Assembly (NCBI RefSeq): GCF_900683735.1 | Contig: NZ_LR215979.1 | Location: 2,790,001-2,854,000 of the forward strand | Direction of reading: 5' to 3' | DNA: 64,000 bases | Source: Fusobacterium ulcerans ATCC 49185 | GTDB lineage: Bacteria; Fusobacteriota; Fusobacteriia; Fusobacteriales; Fusobacteriaceae | Shown here: piece by piece, positions 47,584 to 57,079 of the stretch | Layout of the letters: every line of letters begins with the position of its first letter | Numbering within the stretch: the stretch's first letter is position 1 | Translations under genes and position numbers: made by a program | The notes under the pieces: generated by a model | Told to the model about the DNA's origin: nothing | Database searches by the model: none | What the model saw: only the letters and a program-made list of their open reading frames with translations

Positions 47584-47953
47584 TATTTTTATTACTTTAA
47601 AAAAAATTATAAAATCAATTACTTAAAGGACCTATATAAACATTCTCTTCAAATTTATACTTTCTTTTTTATAAAAAGTTTAATTTTTCAATAATAGAAT
47701 ATTATTTATATTATAGTTCTCTTTTCTCCTTATTTTACCATATATTTTTTTAAGTTATAATTAATATTTTATTTTATGTAATATTCTCTAATAACTATTT
47801 TTAACTATACAATTCTATAAATGTATGTCACCAAATTAATTTTTTATTTTTATAATAAAAAAAACTGTAATAGTATAAAGAGATCCCAAAATCTTAACTG
47901 TAAAAGATTTTGAAACTCTTGCCTCTTCTAAAATGCATATATGTTTATAACAG

Positions 47954-48199
47954 AGGTACCCACATAAATCTGCTGGTAAATGTAAAAGGAGCTTTTATGT
48001 GGGTACCTATGCTTCCTGAGTACATACTAAAAAAAATCATCTGGTACAAAAAACATGTACCATTCCTCCAATGATTACTAGAGATATTCTTATCCATTCT
48101 GCTGAGAGAGTTAAAAGCAGTTATACTCAAGACTTTATTTTATCTTTGCATGATATTATAAAAAATATTTCTACTTCAGGTAATGAATTTCTTCTATAA
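47954..48199 (+). other. Hairpin followed by two tiny overlapping ORFs
   Basis: A perfect 15-bp inverted repeat (47954-47968 with 47994-48008, core GGTACCCACATAAA) encloses an AGGAG ribosome site in its loop and an ATG (47997) in its right arm. From that ATG runs a 25-codon frame (MWVPMLPEYILKKIIWYKKH...) whose TGA overlaps the ATG of a 42-codon frame (48071-48199, MITRDILIHSAERVKSSYTQ...) as ATGA. The hairpin would hide the first start codon. Alternatively the two frames are one decayed gene broken by a frameshift. The flanking 47584-47953 is A/T-rich with a weak hairpin at 47887-47912 and no gene. Confidence 0.4.
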
Positions 48200-48207
48200 A
48201 ATAGCAA

Positions 48208-48234
48208 AAGGCTGTAGTTTTTAGTTACAGCCTT
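48208..48234 (-). terminator. Terminator after tpsA
   Basis: AAGGCTGTA (48208-48216) pairs with TACAGCCTT (48226-48234) with a 9-base loop; the minus-strand U-tract is interrupted. It lies 30 bases after the tpsA stop and also faces the small ORFs. Confidence 0.65.
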
Positions 48235-48264
48235 AATCATTTACTTCAATTGTTGGATGCTTAT

Positions 48265-51200
48265 TTAATTTCCTGCTGCTATATCTATTTGGTTATCTAT
48301 AAGTGAAGCAAGAGTTTCTTTAGATAAATATACCTTTGGAACTAAAACTTTTACTCCATTTACTTCTTCTTCTACATACCAGATAATATCATCTTTAAGA
48401 TTATTTATCTGTTCTTTTGTAAGAGCTATCCCAATAGATAGACTAAAATCTTCCATAGCTTTTATGGAATTATCCAATAGTATCTGCATCTGTTCTTTTT
48501 CATTTGCAGCTCCATTCAAATATCTTTTTCCAGTACTTTCAAAAATTGCTCTGTTCACTATCCTTGATTCATAAAAAGAATCTCCTAAAAGTCTAATATC
48601 TCTTTCTGGATTATATCCTATTTTTCTAAAAAAATAATCTGAACCAAGGTAATAACCCATATCTGTATATTTCACATTTGTTTCTATCAAATATGTAAAT
48701 TCTGGAATTTTTTCGTTTAAAACAGAGTTATCTCTTTTTAATATTTCATCTTTTCCTACATCTGTTTTTTCTTTAGCATCTATTGAAATATCTCTTGAAT
48801 TAATTAAATCTCTGCTCACACTAAACAGTCCCTTATCTCCTTCAGGAATTGTAATATAATCTTCTGTATTAATTGTGCCAGTTCTCTCCACATTACTACT
48901 GTCAACAATTATCTGCTCTATATTTACGTATTTATTATTTACTAAATTTTCTTCAGTTAATAAAGCTCCATTTCCTATTTGTATAGCAGATATATTTATT
49001 TTATTTCCTGCTGATATTTTAGTTCTTCTATCAGTTTCAGCTTTTTGAGTAAATGATTCAGTTAAAGATAACTTTTTATCATAAACTTCTACTTCTTTTT
49101 TCTCATTCTCATAAAAAGAATATGCATTATATTCATATTTCTCATCGTTATTATAATCTATAATATTCCCATTTATCATTCTATATGCTGTTACATTTAC
49201 ATCTCTTCCTGCCAAAATGTTCCCCTCTCTATTTACTACATCTCCTATAGTTTTCAGAGTAATCCCTTTTCCTGATGAAATATATGCCATATTTCTTGCA
49301 TACTCTCCATCTGTTCCTCCAGAGGCAGAATAACTTACTGCAATTTCTCCTAAATTCTCAATTTGTGCTCCTTCTATATAAATATCTCCCACTGCCTCTA
49401 TAATTCCTGCATTATTTTGCACCTTACCTAAAGCTTTTATCTCTGCATTATTTCCAGAGTGTACCTCTCCTTTATTGTTGATAAAGTCTTCTTTTAGAGT
49501 TATAGTCATATCATTAGCTGAATATATTAAAGAATAGTTCCCATTTAATATATTTTCTGAGTTTAAAATTAAAATATTCCCAGAAGCTATCTGTCCATCA
49601 TTTATCAAATCTTTTGAATTTATAGTAAGATTATTTTGTGAGATTAAATATCCACTGTTATTTATATTTTCAGCAACTGCTATTATATTATTTCCATTTC
49701 CTAGAATAATACTGCCAAAATTATCCAATCTTTCTGAAAGATCAACAGTAAAACTTCCTGTACTGCCCAGTATTTTATTATTTATCAGATTCACTGCATT
49801 GAGAGTTATATTTTTTCCACTGACAAATTTATTATTATTTAGGAAAGCTCCTGACAGATTAAGTACTATATCTCCACTATTTTCTATATCTGTATTTGTA
49901 CTAAGAGATATTGTTGTTATTTTTAAAACTCCATTTCCTTTATAATTTCCATCCAGTGTAAAAGAATTAAAAATATCAAGCTCAAGCTGTCCTTGTGATT
50001 GTATTTTTCCATCAGCATTCTGAATATTTTCTGCCTGAATATACAGTATAGAATCATTATCAAATGTTTTTATACTTCCTGATTGATTATTAAGAGTTCC
50101 TGTATTCTCTATTTTTATATTTCTTCCTTCTATACTCCCAATGTTGTTGTCTAGCTCTTTTAGAGTTATATTATTATCAGAAATTATACTTCCTGTATTA
50201 GAAACATTTTCTGCTGTTATATCTCCTTTTACTGAAATAATACCTTCATTAAGAAGCTCTTTTTCAAGACTTAAATTTTCTCCAAGAATAAGCTTCCCAA
50301 AGAGTAAATTCAACAGTCCTTCTCCTTCAAAATTTTTCATAGCAGAAATAGTTCCTTTATTTTTTGTTTTAGAAGCTTTTATTCTTCCTTTAGCAACAAG
50401 TTTTCCACTGTTATCTATTTCTTTGAGTGTTATATTATCTCCTTGAATTAAATTAGAATTTTCAACAGCATTTTCAGTATCAAATATTAAATCTCCATCT
50501 CCTATTATTCTTCCACCATTGTTTAGAAATTGAGATGTAATGCTCATATCATTTCCAGAAAATATATCCCCTCTATTTATTATATTCTTTGAAATTAAAT
50601 ACAAATTATTTGAGCTTTGAATAAGGTTGGTATTTAAAATCTTATTTCCAGAAATAGTAATGCTGTTTTTTCCATAGATAGTTCCAGAATTATCTAAATC
50701 AGAAACATTAAAGACTCCTTCAACTGAAGTTATTGTTCCTTTGTTCTCAAGTTTGATTCCAGTAATTAAAAGTTCTAATGCAGATATCTCTCCATTATTC
50801 AAAACTTTATCACTTAACAAAATAAGTTTATTTCCACTGCTTATATTTTTATTATTAGTTACATCTCCAGTTATCTTCATATTCAGTAAAGACAATATGT
50901 TTCCACTATTATTAACATTTCCAATTATATCTACATTTTCACCATAAATATATCCATTATTTATTGTGTTTCCATATATATTCAATTCCTTCTCACTCTT
51001 TATATTTTTACTGTTATTTATATTTCCGTCTATTTCTACCAGATTCTTTCCTTGAACAGCTCCACTGTTATCCAAATCAGCATTGATAATCAATGTATCT
51101 TTTCCTGTAATATTTCCACTATTTTTAATACTTGTTCCTGCAAGCTTCACCTTGTCGCCCTGTATACTTCCAGCATTATCTCCAATTCCATATACAAAAA

Positions 51201-52836
51201 TCTGTCCTCCTGCTATTATTCCATAGCTTTCGTTTACATATTTAGAAGCTGTTAGAGTGAGATAATCTTTCCCATAGATAATTCCTTTATTCAACATTTG
51301 CCCTGCATTTAATTTAGTTGTTTTCCCTGTTATACTTCCACTATTTTCCAGATAATCTGTGACTTTTAAAGTTAAAATATCTCCTTGAACAACTCCATTA
51401 TTATATAGAGAATTTGAAGTTATCTCCAATGATGAAGATATGATATTCTTTTCATTTATAAAACTGCTTTCATTTTTTATCTCTATACTTTCTCCTGTAA
51501 TATCTCCCTTATTTGTAAGAGTGGGACTTTCTATTTTTACCTTTTTATTAGCAGCTATAGTTCCTATATTTTCTATATTCTTAGCTTTAACATTTAAATT
51601 TTCCACTGCTTTTAAAGATTCATTTTTTAAATTTCCACTTAATGTGATATCTGCACTTCCTGCAGTAAGTTCTTTATTTTCCATATCTTTTGAAGTTATT
51701 GTTACAGTATCTGCTGATATTTTTCCTGTATTCACAATTTTTTCTTTATTAGATATATTTATATTTTTTGAAGATATATTTCCCTTATTTTCAACATTAG
51801 AACTTTTTATTTCTACATTTTTATTTGAAGATATATTTCCTGTATTTACTATATCTTTTGAATTTATACTAATATTATTTTCAGCAATAGCTCTTTCCTG
51901 TATCTTTACATTCTCTGCTTTAATATTTATATTATTCTTTGCCTGAGCATCTTTCAGTATTAAATCTCCATTAACATCTATTTCCAAATCTCCAGAGCCT
52001 GCCAGCATCTCTCCCTGACTGTTTACCCCAACACCTTTTTCTGTACTTTGAAGATATATTCTTCCAGCATAAAGAGACCCCAATGCTTTTGCATCCAGAG
52101 CCACTTTAGGTTTATCTCCCTCTTTCTCAGCTTTAGCTTTAACCTCTCTTGTATTATGATTATATTCATTTCTTCCCAGAACAACATTTACCTCTTCTCC
52201 GCCATATACTGCTCCATTTAGTTCAGCTGTTCTTGAAACGATATCTACCATTCTTACATTTTTTCCATCTATCCCCTGACCTCCAACTACAACTGTCCCA
52301 TCATCTATATCAAATCCCTTTAAATCTCCAAGTTCATCTGTTATAGACTTTCCAGTTGTAAGTATTACCCTAGGAGTATTTATAAATCCTGCTCCATTCA
52401 GATATATTCCATTTGGGTTTGCCAGAATATATTCAGCAGATTTCCCAACAATTTCAGTATATCCCTCTATCTTACTTCTATTTACACCAGTAACTTCTGT
52501 CAGAATAACATCAGCTTCTCTTCCTTTCAAATTAGAATTTCCCTGAATAATACCTCCTAATTGAGTTTTATTATTTTCCTTACTGCTGTTATTTAAAAGT
52601 ATTCCTTCCTTCCCTACATTATATTCCTCAAAATAATTGTGAGAAACTCCATTTTTATTAGGAGCATTTATATTAACTATAGGAACACCATTTGGTGCTC
52701 TCTCCACATTTGTCTGCTGATTTTTATTTCTATCAACTACTGTTCCTGCAGCCATTACAGACTGTACAAAGATACTAAAAAAGATGTAAGTATAGATTAG
52801 CAATCTTTTCAGCAGCTTATTTTTTAATATCTCCAT
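48265..52836 (-). CDS. TpsA-type filamentous hemagglutinin/adhesin, probably C-terminally shortened
   Basis: 1523 residues. A long signal peptide (1-30, ending SVMA) precedes a two-partner-secretion domain (about 35-270; ERAPNGVPIVNINAPNKNGV, ILANPNGIYLNGAGFINTP). It then has over a thousand residues of beta-helix repeats of the N(S/T)GxIxGxxxxI type, as in FhaB and CdiA, for example DNSGTIYGKNSITISGN. The protein reaches the pre-barrel region seen in CdiA-like proteins (VNGVKVLVPKVYLSKETLAS) and stops abruptly at IDIAAGN, with no VENN motif, toxin or carboxy domain. It is secreted by the TpsB pore encoded 23 bases upstream. GGGGG precedes the ATG. Confidence 0.88.
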   Translation of the reverse strand: MEILKNKLLKRLLIYTYIFFSIFVQSVMAAGTVVDRNKNQQTNVERAPNGVPIVNINAPNKNGVSHNYFEEYNVGKEGILLNNSSKENNKTQLGGIIQGNSNLKGREADVILTEVTGVNRSKIEGYTEIVGKSAEYILANPNGIYLNGAGFINTPRVILTTGKSITDELGDLKGFDIDDGTVVVGGQGIDGKNVRMVDIVSRTAELNGAVYGGEEVNVVLGRNEYNHNTREVKAKAEKEGDKPKVALDAKALGSLYAGRIYLQSTEKGVGVNSQGEMLAGSGDLEIDVNGDLILKDAQAKNNINIKAENVKIQERAIAENNISINSKDIVNTGNISSNKNVEIKSSNVENKGNISSKNINISNKEKIVNTGKISADTVTITSKDMENKELTAGSADITLSGNLKNESLKAVENLNVKAKNIENIGTIAANKKVKIESPTLTNKGDITGESIEIKNESSFINEKNIISSSLEITSNSLYNNGVVQGDILTLKVTDYLENSGSITGKTTKLNAGQMLNKGIIYGKDYLTLTASKYVNESYGIIAGGQIFVYGIGDNAGSIQGDKVKLAGTSIKNSGNITGKDTLIINADLDNSGAVQGKNLVEIDGNINNSKNIKSEKELNIYGNTINNGYIYGENVDIIGNVNNSGNILSLLNMKITGDVTNNKNISSGNKLILLSDKVLNNGEISALELLITGIKLENKGTITSVEGVFNVSDLDNSGTIYGKNSITISGNKILNTNLIQSSNNLYLISKNIINRGDIFSGNDMSITSQFLNNGGRIIGDGDLIFDTENAVENSNLIQGDNITLKEIDNSGKLVAKGRIKASKTKNKGTISAMKNFEGEGLLNLLFGKLILGENLSLEKELLNEGIISVKGDITAENVSNTGSIISDNNITLKELDNNIGSIEGRNIKIENTGTLNNQSGSIKTFDNDSILYIQAENIQNADGKIQSQGQLELDIFNSFTLDGNYKGNGVLKITTISLSTNTDIENSGDIVLNLSGAFLNNNKFVSGKNITLNAVNLINNKILGSTGSFTVDLSERLDNFGSIILGNGNNIIAVAENINNSGYLISQNNLTINSKDLINDGQIASGNILILNSENILNGNYSLIYSANDMTITLKEDFINNKGEVHSGNNAEIKALGKVQNNAGIIEAVGDIYIEGAQIENLGEIAVSYSASGGTDGEYARNMAYISSGKGITLKTIGDVVNREGNILAGRDVNVTAYRMINGNIIDYNNDEKYEYNAYSFYENEKKEVEVYDKKLSLTESFTQKAETDRRTKISAGNKINISAIQIGNGALLTEENLVNNKYVNIEQIIVDSSNVERTGTINTEDYITIPEGDKGLFSVSRDLINSRDISIDAKEKTDVGKDEILKRDNSVLNEKIPEFTYLIETNVKYTDMGYYLGSDYFFRKIGYNPERDIRLLGDSFYESRIVNRAIFESTGKRYLNGAANEKEQMQILLDNSIKAMEDFSLSIGIALTKEQINNLKDDIIWYVEEEVNGVKVLVPKVYLSKETLASLIDNQIDIAAGN

Positions 52837-52859
52837 TTTAATCTTCCCCCTTAAAATGT

Positions 52860-54512
52860 TTAAAATCTTGCACTCATACTAAAATATATTTCATGTGTAT
52901 TTTTCTCTATGTATGCAGGAGCTGTTAAAGGCTTTGAGTATGAAAAACTCATATCAAAATGATTCAAGTATACTCTTAAACCTATTGTTGCTCCACTCAT
53001 CTCACTTCCATTTTTCTCATAATAATCATCTTTATACACATCTTTTACCCTTCCATAATCATAAGCTATAAATGGTTCTAAAAATTTATAGTTATACCCA
53101 ATCTCATTTCTTAAATAAAAACCTTTATCTCCCATTATCGAATTTTCCTTAAAGCCTCTCACAGTAGTATCATCCCCTATTCCCAATTTTTCTGAAGAAT
53201 AAAGTATGTCATCTGAATACTGCCCACTGAAAGAAACTCTATATAAAAATCTCTTCTCCTTTATCATAAATGGCTTATACCAGCTTAAATCAGCTGTATA
53301 TTTCTGAAACTGAGCTCTGGGAGAATAATCTCCCTTATTTTCATCTCTCTCTGCTCCAAATTTTTTTATTCCTTCATGATAAGTCAAACTCCCATAAAAT
53401 ACTCCATTAAAAAGCCTTCTATTATGACTTACATCTGCTTTTAATACTGAGAGTTTTCTTGAACTTGTTATTAATTTTATTCCATCAAAATAATTCTTAG
53501 TTTCTTTGTTTGTCAAAGTTACTCCTACAGAAGTTTTTCCACTGCTGTTTCTGTTTACTATCCTTCTTGCTGAATAATTCATATTTCTTGAAACCCCTGT
53601 TACTTCATAGGTATGAGCAAAGGACTCTATTGTAGAAAGATATTCTGACTGGTCCTTTGATATTGAAAATTCCCAATATTTTATTGGAACTCTATAGTAA
53701 AAAGAAAAATTCTCATTATCTTTGTATTTTCTATTGTTTCCAAGTTTTCGCTGATAAGTACTTGCAAATGAATCATTTATCCCTAAAATATCATCAAAAA
53801 TAAGAGAAAATTTTATTCTGTCCTTTCCTGTAGATTTCTGCCCTAAATCATTATAATTTACAGTTCCAGATATTTTCTTACTTCTCTGATTAGCTATTTC
53901 TACTATACTTCCTCCCAGCTCATTTCCTGCTGTTATATCTAATTTTGCATTATTAGAAGAAACAGAATTAAGGTTATCTATTCCTTGATCAAGATCATTT
54001 ATATTCAATATTTTTCCTCTATTTATAGGAAAAGAAGTAAAAATTTTTAAATTTTCCTGTTTTTTTTCATTTTTAAATCGAATCTCTTCTACATGACCTT
54101 CTATTACTTTTAAAAATATCCTTCCTTCTGGAATATTTGATTTTTCCATATCTATTTTTACTCTGACAGAAATATATCCTTCTTCTAAATAGAGATTTTC
54201 AAGTTCCTTCATCAGATTCAATATATTTTTTCCACCTTTTTTTCCTACATATCTTTTTTTCAAAGACTCAATTTGAAATTTCTTCAAAAGAGTATTTCCT
54301 TCAATAATAATACTCTTTATTTCACTCCCCATAGCTTGAATATCTTCCTCAATATCATTTAACTTGACTTCATCCTTTATCCCACTCTTTTCTAACTTCC
54401 TTATCTCTTCTGCCTGTCTTCTTCTTTCTTCTCTATTTAATTCCTGCTGATTCCCATAGGTGCAGTAATTAAGTATTAAAAAAATCCAAAAACATATCCC
54501 CTTGATTTTCAT
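52860..54512 (-). CDS. TpsB outer-membrane transporter (ShlB/FhaC family)
   Basis: 550 residues. A signal peptide (about 1-20) and a charged linker precede POTRA domain(s) (about 68-145; SIIIEGNTLLKKFQIESLKK, GYISVRVKIDM) and a 16-strand barrel. The conserved L6 motif is TVRGFKENSIMGDKGFYLRN and the protein ends in aromatic YFSMSARF, the outer-membrane signal. It threads the TpsA protein through the outer membrane. It is the first gene of the tpsB-tpsA pair. The length matches FhaC/ShlB. Confidence 0.93.
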   Translation of the reverse strand: MKIKGICFWIFLILNYCTYGNQQELNREERRRQAEEIRKLEKSGIKDEVKLNDIEEDIQAMGSEIKSIIIEGNTLLKKFQIESLKKRYVGKKGGKNILNLMKELENLYLEEGYISVRVKIDMEKSNIPEGRIFLKVIEGHVEEIRFKNEKKQENLKIFTSFPINRGKILNINDLDQGIDNLNSVSSNNAKLDITAGNELGGSIVEIANQRSKKISGTVNYNDLGQKSTGKDRIKFSLIFDDILGINDSFASTYQRKLGNNRKYKDNENFSFYYRVPIKYWEFSISKDQSEYLSTIESFAHTYEVTGVSRNMNYSARRIVNRNSSGKTSVGVTLTNKETKNYFDGIKLITSSRKLSVLKADVSHNRRLFNGVFYGSLTYHEGIKKFGAERDENKGDYSPRAQFQKYTADLSWYKPFMIKEKRFLYRVSFSGQYSDDILYSSEKLGIGDDTTVRGFKENSIMGDKGFYLRNEIGYNYKFLEPFIAYDYGRVKDVYKDDYYEKNGSEMSGATIGLRVYLNHFDMSFSYSKPLTAPAYIEKNTHEIYFSMSARF

Positions 54513-54973
54513 AAAATCTCTCCCGGCAAACTTTCCAATATATACTTCTAATATTATCTCTTTTTCAGTATATTTCTTAATATATATTTAAGTGCTTTTT
54601 ATCAAATAAATTTCTACCCTCTATTTTTATCTTTATTTTTATATTTTTTTATATTTTCGATGTCATTTTAATATTTTTTTAAAAATAATGTTATTTTAAC
54701 TATAAATATATACTTTTTAATATATCAAATATGCTAATTTATATTTTAATTGTATATTTTAAATATTATCATTTTTTAGGGATTTTATATACCTAAATAT
54801 TAAGAGGTATACTTTTTCAAGTTATTAATCTTCTTGTAACCATTTTTTTTCATATTATACAAATTCTAAATCACTTTAATTATATAAATATATAATTTTA
54901 ATTATAGATTATAATTGAAAAACAGAACTTTGAACTGTAAACTACCAATAGAAAAATATATTAAAATAAAAAT
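54513..54973. other. A/T-rich upstream region of tpsB
   Basis: About 460 bases of extreme A/T content without any gene, ribosome site or clear hairpin. It must contain the tpsB promoter, but so many TATAAT-like words occur that none can be chosen. The region may bind nucleoid proteins. Confidence 0.5.
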
Positions 54974-55006
54974 TATAAAAAAACCTCAGACATATTGTCT
55001 GGGGTT
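54974..55006 (-). terminator. Terminator of the cyclase gene
   Basis: AACCTCAGACA pairs with TGTCTGGGGTT (one wobble); on the minus strand seven U follow. It is about 105 bases after the cyclase stop. Confidence 0.8.
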
Positions 55007-55111
55007 AAAATAAATTTTTGTTTTTTATATTCATTTTTTGCTGAAGCTGCCTTAATAACATTACTACTAAATTTATTATATTTTATTCTATTATCATTTT
55101 GCTTTTTGCCA

Positions 55112-55720
55112 TCATTCTACAATTGCTACAGCTCTAACAGGACAGCCATCTATTGCTATTTTCAAAGGCATACATGAAAAATAGAATTCTTTGTTCAAAA
55201 TATTTTCTAAACTATACAAATTTTCCACTATTATCTTATCAGATGATAAAAGAAGTTTATGATTTTTCAATTCACAAGAATCATAATTATCTGGTGAAAT
55301 ACAATCTATTCCAATTCCTTTTAAATGAGAATCTGCTATTTTTTTAACTATTTTATTTGAAATAATTGGATAATTTTTAAAATATTTTTCCTCATTCCAA
55401 TATTTACCCCATCCAGTATGAATTAATAGATAGTCAATATTTTTAATCAAATCAAAATCAATAGTGTCTAAATTTTCAAAAGAAATACATATTCCCTTCC
55501 CCCAAAAAGCAGCAACTGGAAAGTCACATATATTCCTTCCATTTTCAATTAAGTGAAGAGGAACATCTAAATGAGTCCCAAGATGTGAAGTCAATCCTAA
55601 ATAAGTTACATTGAAATTATCTTCTTCATATGAAAAAATAGATTTAATCTCTGGTTTTTCTGCATCACAATATACAGTCATATTATTTTCTATTTTATGT
55701 GTTAAGTCATATATTTTCAT
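55112..55720 (-). CDS. Cyclase-family metal hydrolase (kynurenine formamidase-like)
   Basis: 202 residues. The metal motif HLGTHLDVPLH is at residues 46-56, with the N-terminal DLTHKIENNMTVYCDAEKP and GIGIDCISPD that mark the PF04199 cyclase family. Members hydrolyse N-formylkynurenine, isatin or other amide/lactam bonds. Nothing in the neighbourhood points to tryptophan breakdown, so the substrate is open. The gene is alone. Confidence 0.85.
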   Translation of the reverse strand: MKIYDLTHKIENNMTVYCDAEKPEIKSIFSYEEDNFNVTYLGLTSHLGTHLDVPLHLIENGRNICDFPVAAFWGKGICISFENLDTIDFDLIKNIDYLLIHTGWGKYWNEEKYFKNYPIISNKIVKKIADSHLKGIGIDCISPDNYDSCELKNHKLLLSSDKIIVENLYSLENILNKEFYFSCMPLKIAIDGCPVRAVAIVE

Positions 55721-55976
55721 AGATCCCTCACTATTTTCTCTGAATATAATTATTTTATTTCTTAATATTTATCCCTATTTAAAAAACTTATTATTAATGT
55801 TTTGTAATAAATTTCAAACTATTTTCTAAAGTTACAATTCACGCTGTTCAGTTTTATTATCTATTCTTTTTTTTAGATAAAAAATTAAAATTTTATTCAT
55901 ACTAAAATTATCATATACTAAGATAAAGGAAATTCAAAATATATCCAGTAAAAGAGAGAGAGAAGAAAAGAATACT

Positions 55977-56060
55977 ATGAAAAGTTTACCTGAAAAACTG
56001 TTGAAAGTAAAAAATATTAAAAACACTAAAACCAATAGATTAAAGGAGAAATTAAAATGA
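55977..56060 (+). CDS. Possible 27-residue basic leader peptide
   Basis: A frame MKSLPEKLLKVKNIKNTKTN and seven more residues, with ten lysines, overlaps the next gene's start as ATGA. An A/G-rich stretch precedes it, but there is no ideal ribosome site. It may be a coupled leader or chance. The rest of 55721-55976 is A/T-rich without genes. Confidence 0.25.
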   Translation: MKSLPEKLLKVKNIKNTKTNRLKEKLK

Positions 56061-56677
56061 AAGTAATGTTATTAAATGGAAGTCCAAATGAAAAAGGATG
56101 TACTTACACTGCATTGAGAGAAGTAGAAAAGGTACTGAACAAACATGAAATAGAAACAGAGATTATATATCTTGGTAAAAAACCTATTGCTGGATGTATA
56201 GCCTGCTCTAAATGTTTTGAAACAGGAAAGTGTATATGGAATGATAAAGTGAACGAAATAGCAGAAAGATTGGGTGAAATAGATGGACTAATTATTGGTT
56301 CTCCAGTATATTATGCCAGTGCCAATGGAAGTTTAATTGCCTTTTTAGATAGATTATTCTTTTCAGCAGGAGAAAAAATGGCAGGAAAATTAGGAGCTTC
56401 TATAGTTTCATGCCGTCGTGCAGGTTCTACAGCTGCATTTGATCAGTTAAACAAATATTTTACAATCAGCAATATGCCTATTGTATCATCTAACTACTGG
56501 AATCAAGTACATGGTTTTACTCCTGAAGATGTAATGCAAGATGAAGAAGGACTGCAAATAATGCGTACTCTTGGGGAAAATATGGCATGGTTATTAAAAT
56601 GTATAGAAGCTGGAAAAAAAATGAATATCCCAAAACCAGAATATGAAGAAAAAATAATGACTAATTTTATCAAATAA
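56057..56677 (+). CDS. Flavodoxin-like NAD(P)H-dependent oxidoreductase with CxxC motif
   Basis: 206 residues. The FMN phosphate loop GSPNEKGCTYTAL and the isoalloxazine loop GSPVYYASANGSL fit the NADPH-dependent FMN reductase / iron-sulfur flavoprotein-like family. The segment ACSKCFETGKCIWNDKV has a CxxC-x6-C pattern that may hold a cluster or a redox disulfide. It is a cytoplasmic reductant of quinones, metals or nitro compounds; the exact role is unknown. AAGGAG precedes the ATG. Downstream are only IS remnants. Confidence 0.85.
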   Translation: MKVMLLNGSPNEKGCTYTALREVEKVLNKHEIETEIIYLGKKPIAGCIACSKCFETGKCIWNDKVNEIAERLGEIDGLIIGSPVYYASANGSLIAFLDRLFFSAGEKMAGKLGASIVSCRRAGSTAAFDQLNKYFTISNMPIVSSNYWNQVHGFTPEDVMQDEEGLQIMRTLGENMAWLLKCIEAGKKMNIPKPEYEEKIMTNFIK

Positions 56678-56760
56678 TGTTTTTTAATGACCTTGTGAAG
56701 TAATTTCTGTAAATCGAAGATAATAAAAAAATATCTATATCCTGGCATTTTCATTTTAGA

Positions 56761-57041
56761 AAGTTTGAAAAATTCTATCCAAGTTCAATGAAAAGCTGGA
56801 GCAAAAATTTGGATGTTATCAACCCAATATTTAAGTTTTCTACTAAGGTTAGAAAAGTTATCTATACAACTAAGACCATAGAAAGTTAAATAGTCAGAGA
56901 AACGTATTTCCAAGTGATTCAGTGCTATTAAAAGCTCTGTAGCTATCAACTTTTGAAGCAATAAAAAAATGGACTTCAACATTGAGAAACTGGGAAAGAA
57001 TTTATGGAGAACTCCAAATTAAAATAACTGTTTATTTTTAA
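56761..57041 (+). pseudogene. Decayed IS256/Mutator-family transposase, C-terminal remnant
   Basis: In two frames the DNA encodes pieces that match the end of IS256-type transposases: KFEKFYPSSMKSWSKNLDVI, VRKVIYTTKTIES, then after a stop and a frameshift NVFPSDSVLLKAL, another stop, and LSTFEAIKKWTSTLRNWERI. The IYTTNAIE and VFPSD(D/S)ALLK blocks are hallmarks of the family. The N-terminal two thirds and both ends of the element are gone. It shows past insertion near the ter locus. Confidence 0.8.
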
Positions 57042-57070
57042 GTCAAAGCTGCCAACAGACAGCTTTGACT
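57041..57070. terminator. Hairpin terminating the ter operon
   Basis: AGTCAAAGCTG (57041-57051) pairs perfectly with CAGCTTTGACT (57060-57070). It lies about ten bases after the last terD-family stop. The U-tract is weak, so efficiency is uncertain. Confidence 0.6.
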
Positions 57071-57079
57071 AAAACCTTA

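Noticed and set aside
47945-48130. Minus-strand 61-codon frame over the 48000 hairpin
   Set aside because: No ribosome site; it exists because the inverted repeat encodes similar residues on both strands.
50141-51946. Plus-strand open frames of 65-170 codons opposite tpsA
   Set aside because: They mirror the repetitive tpsA codons, are hydrophobic by composition and lack ribosome sites.
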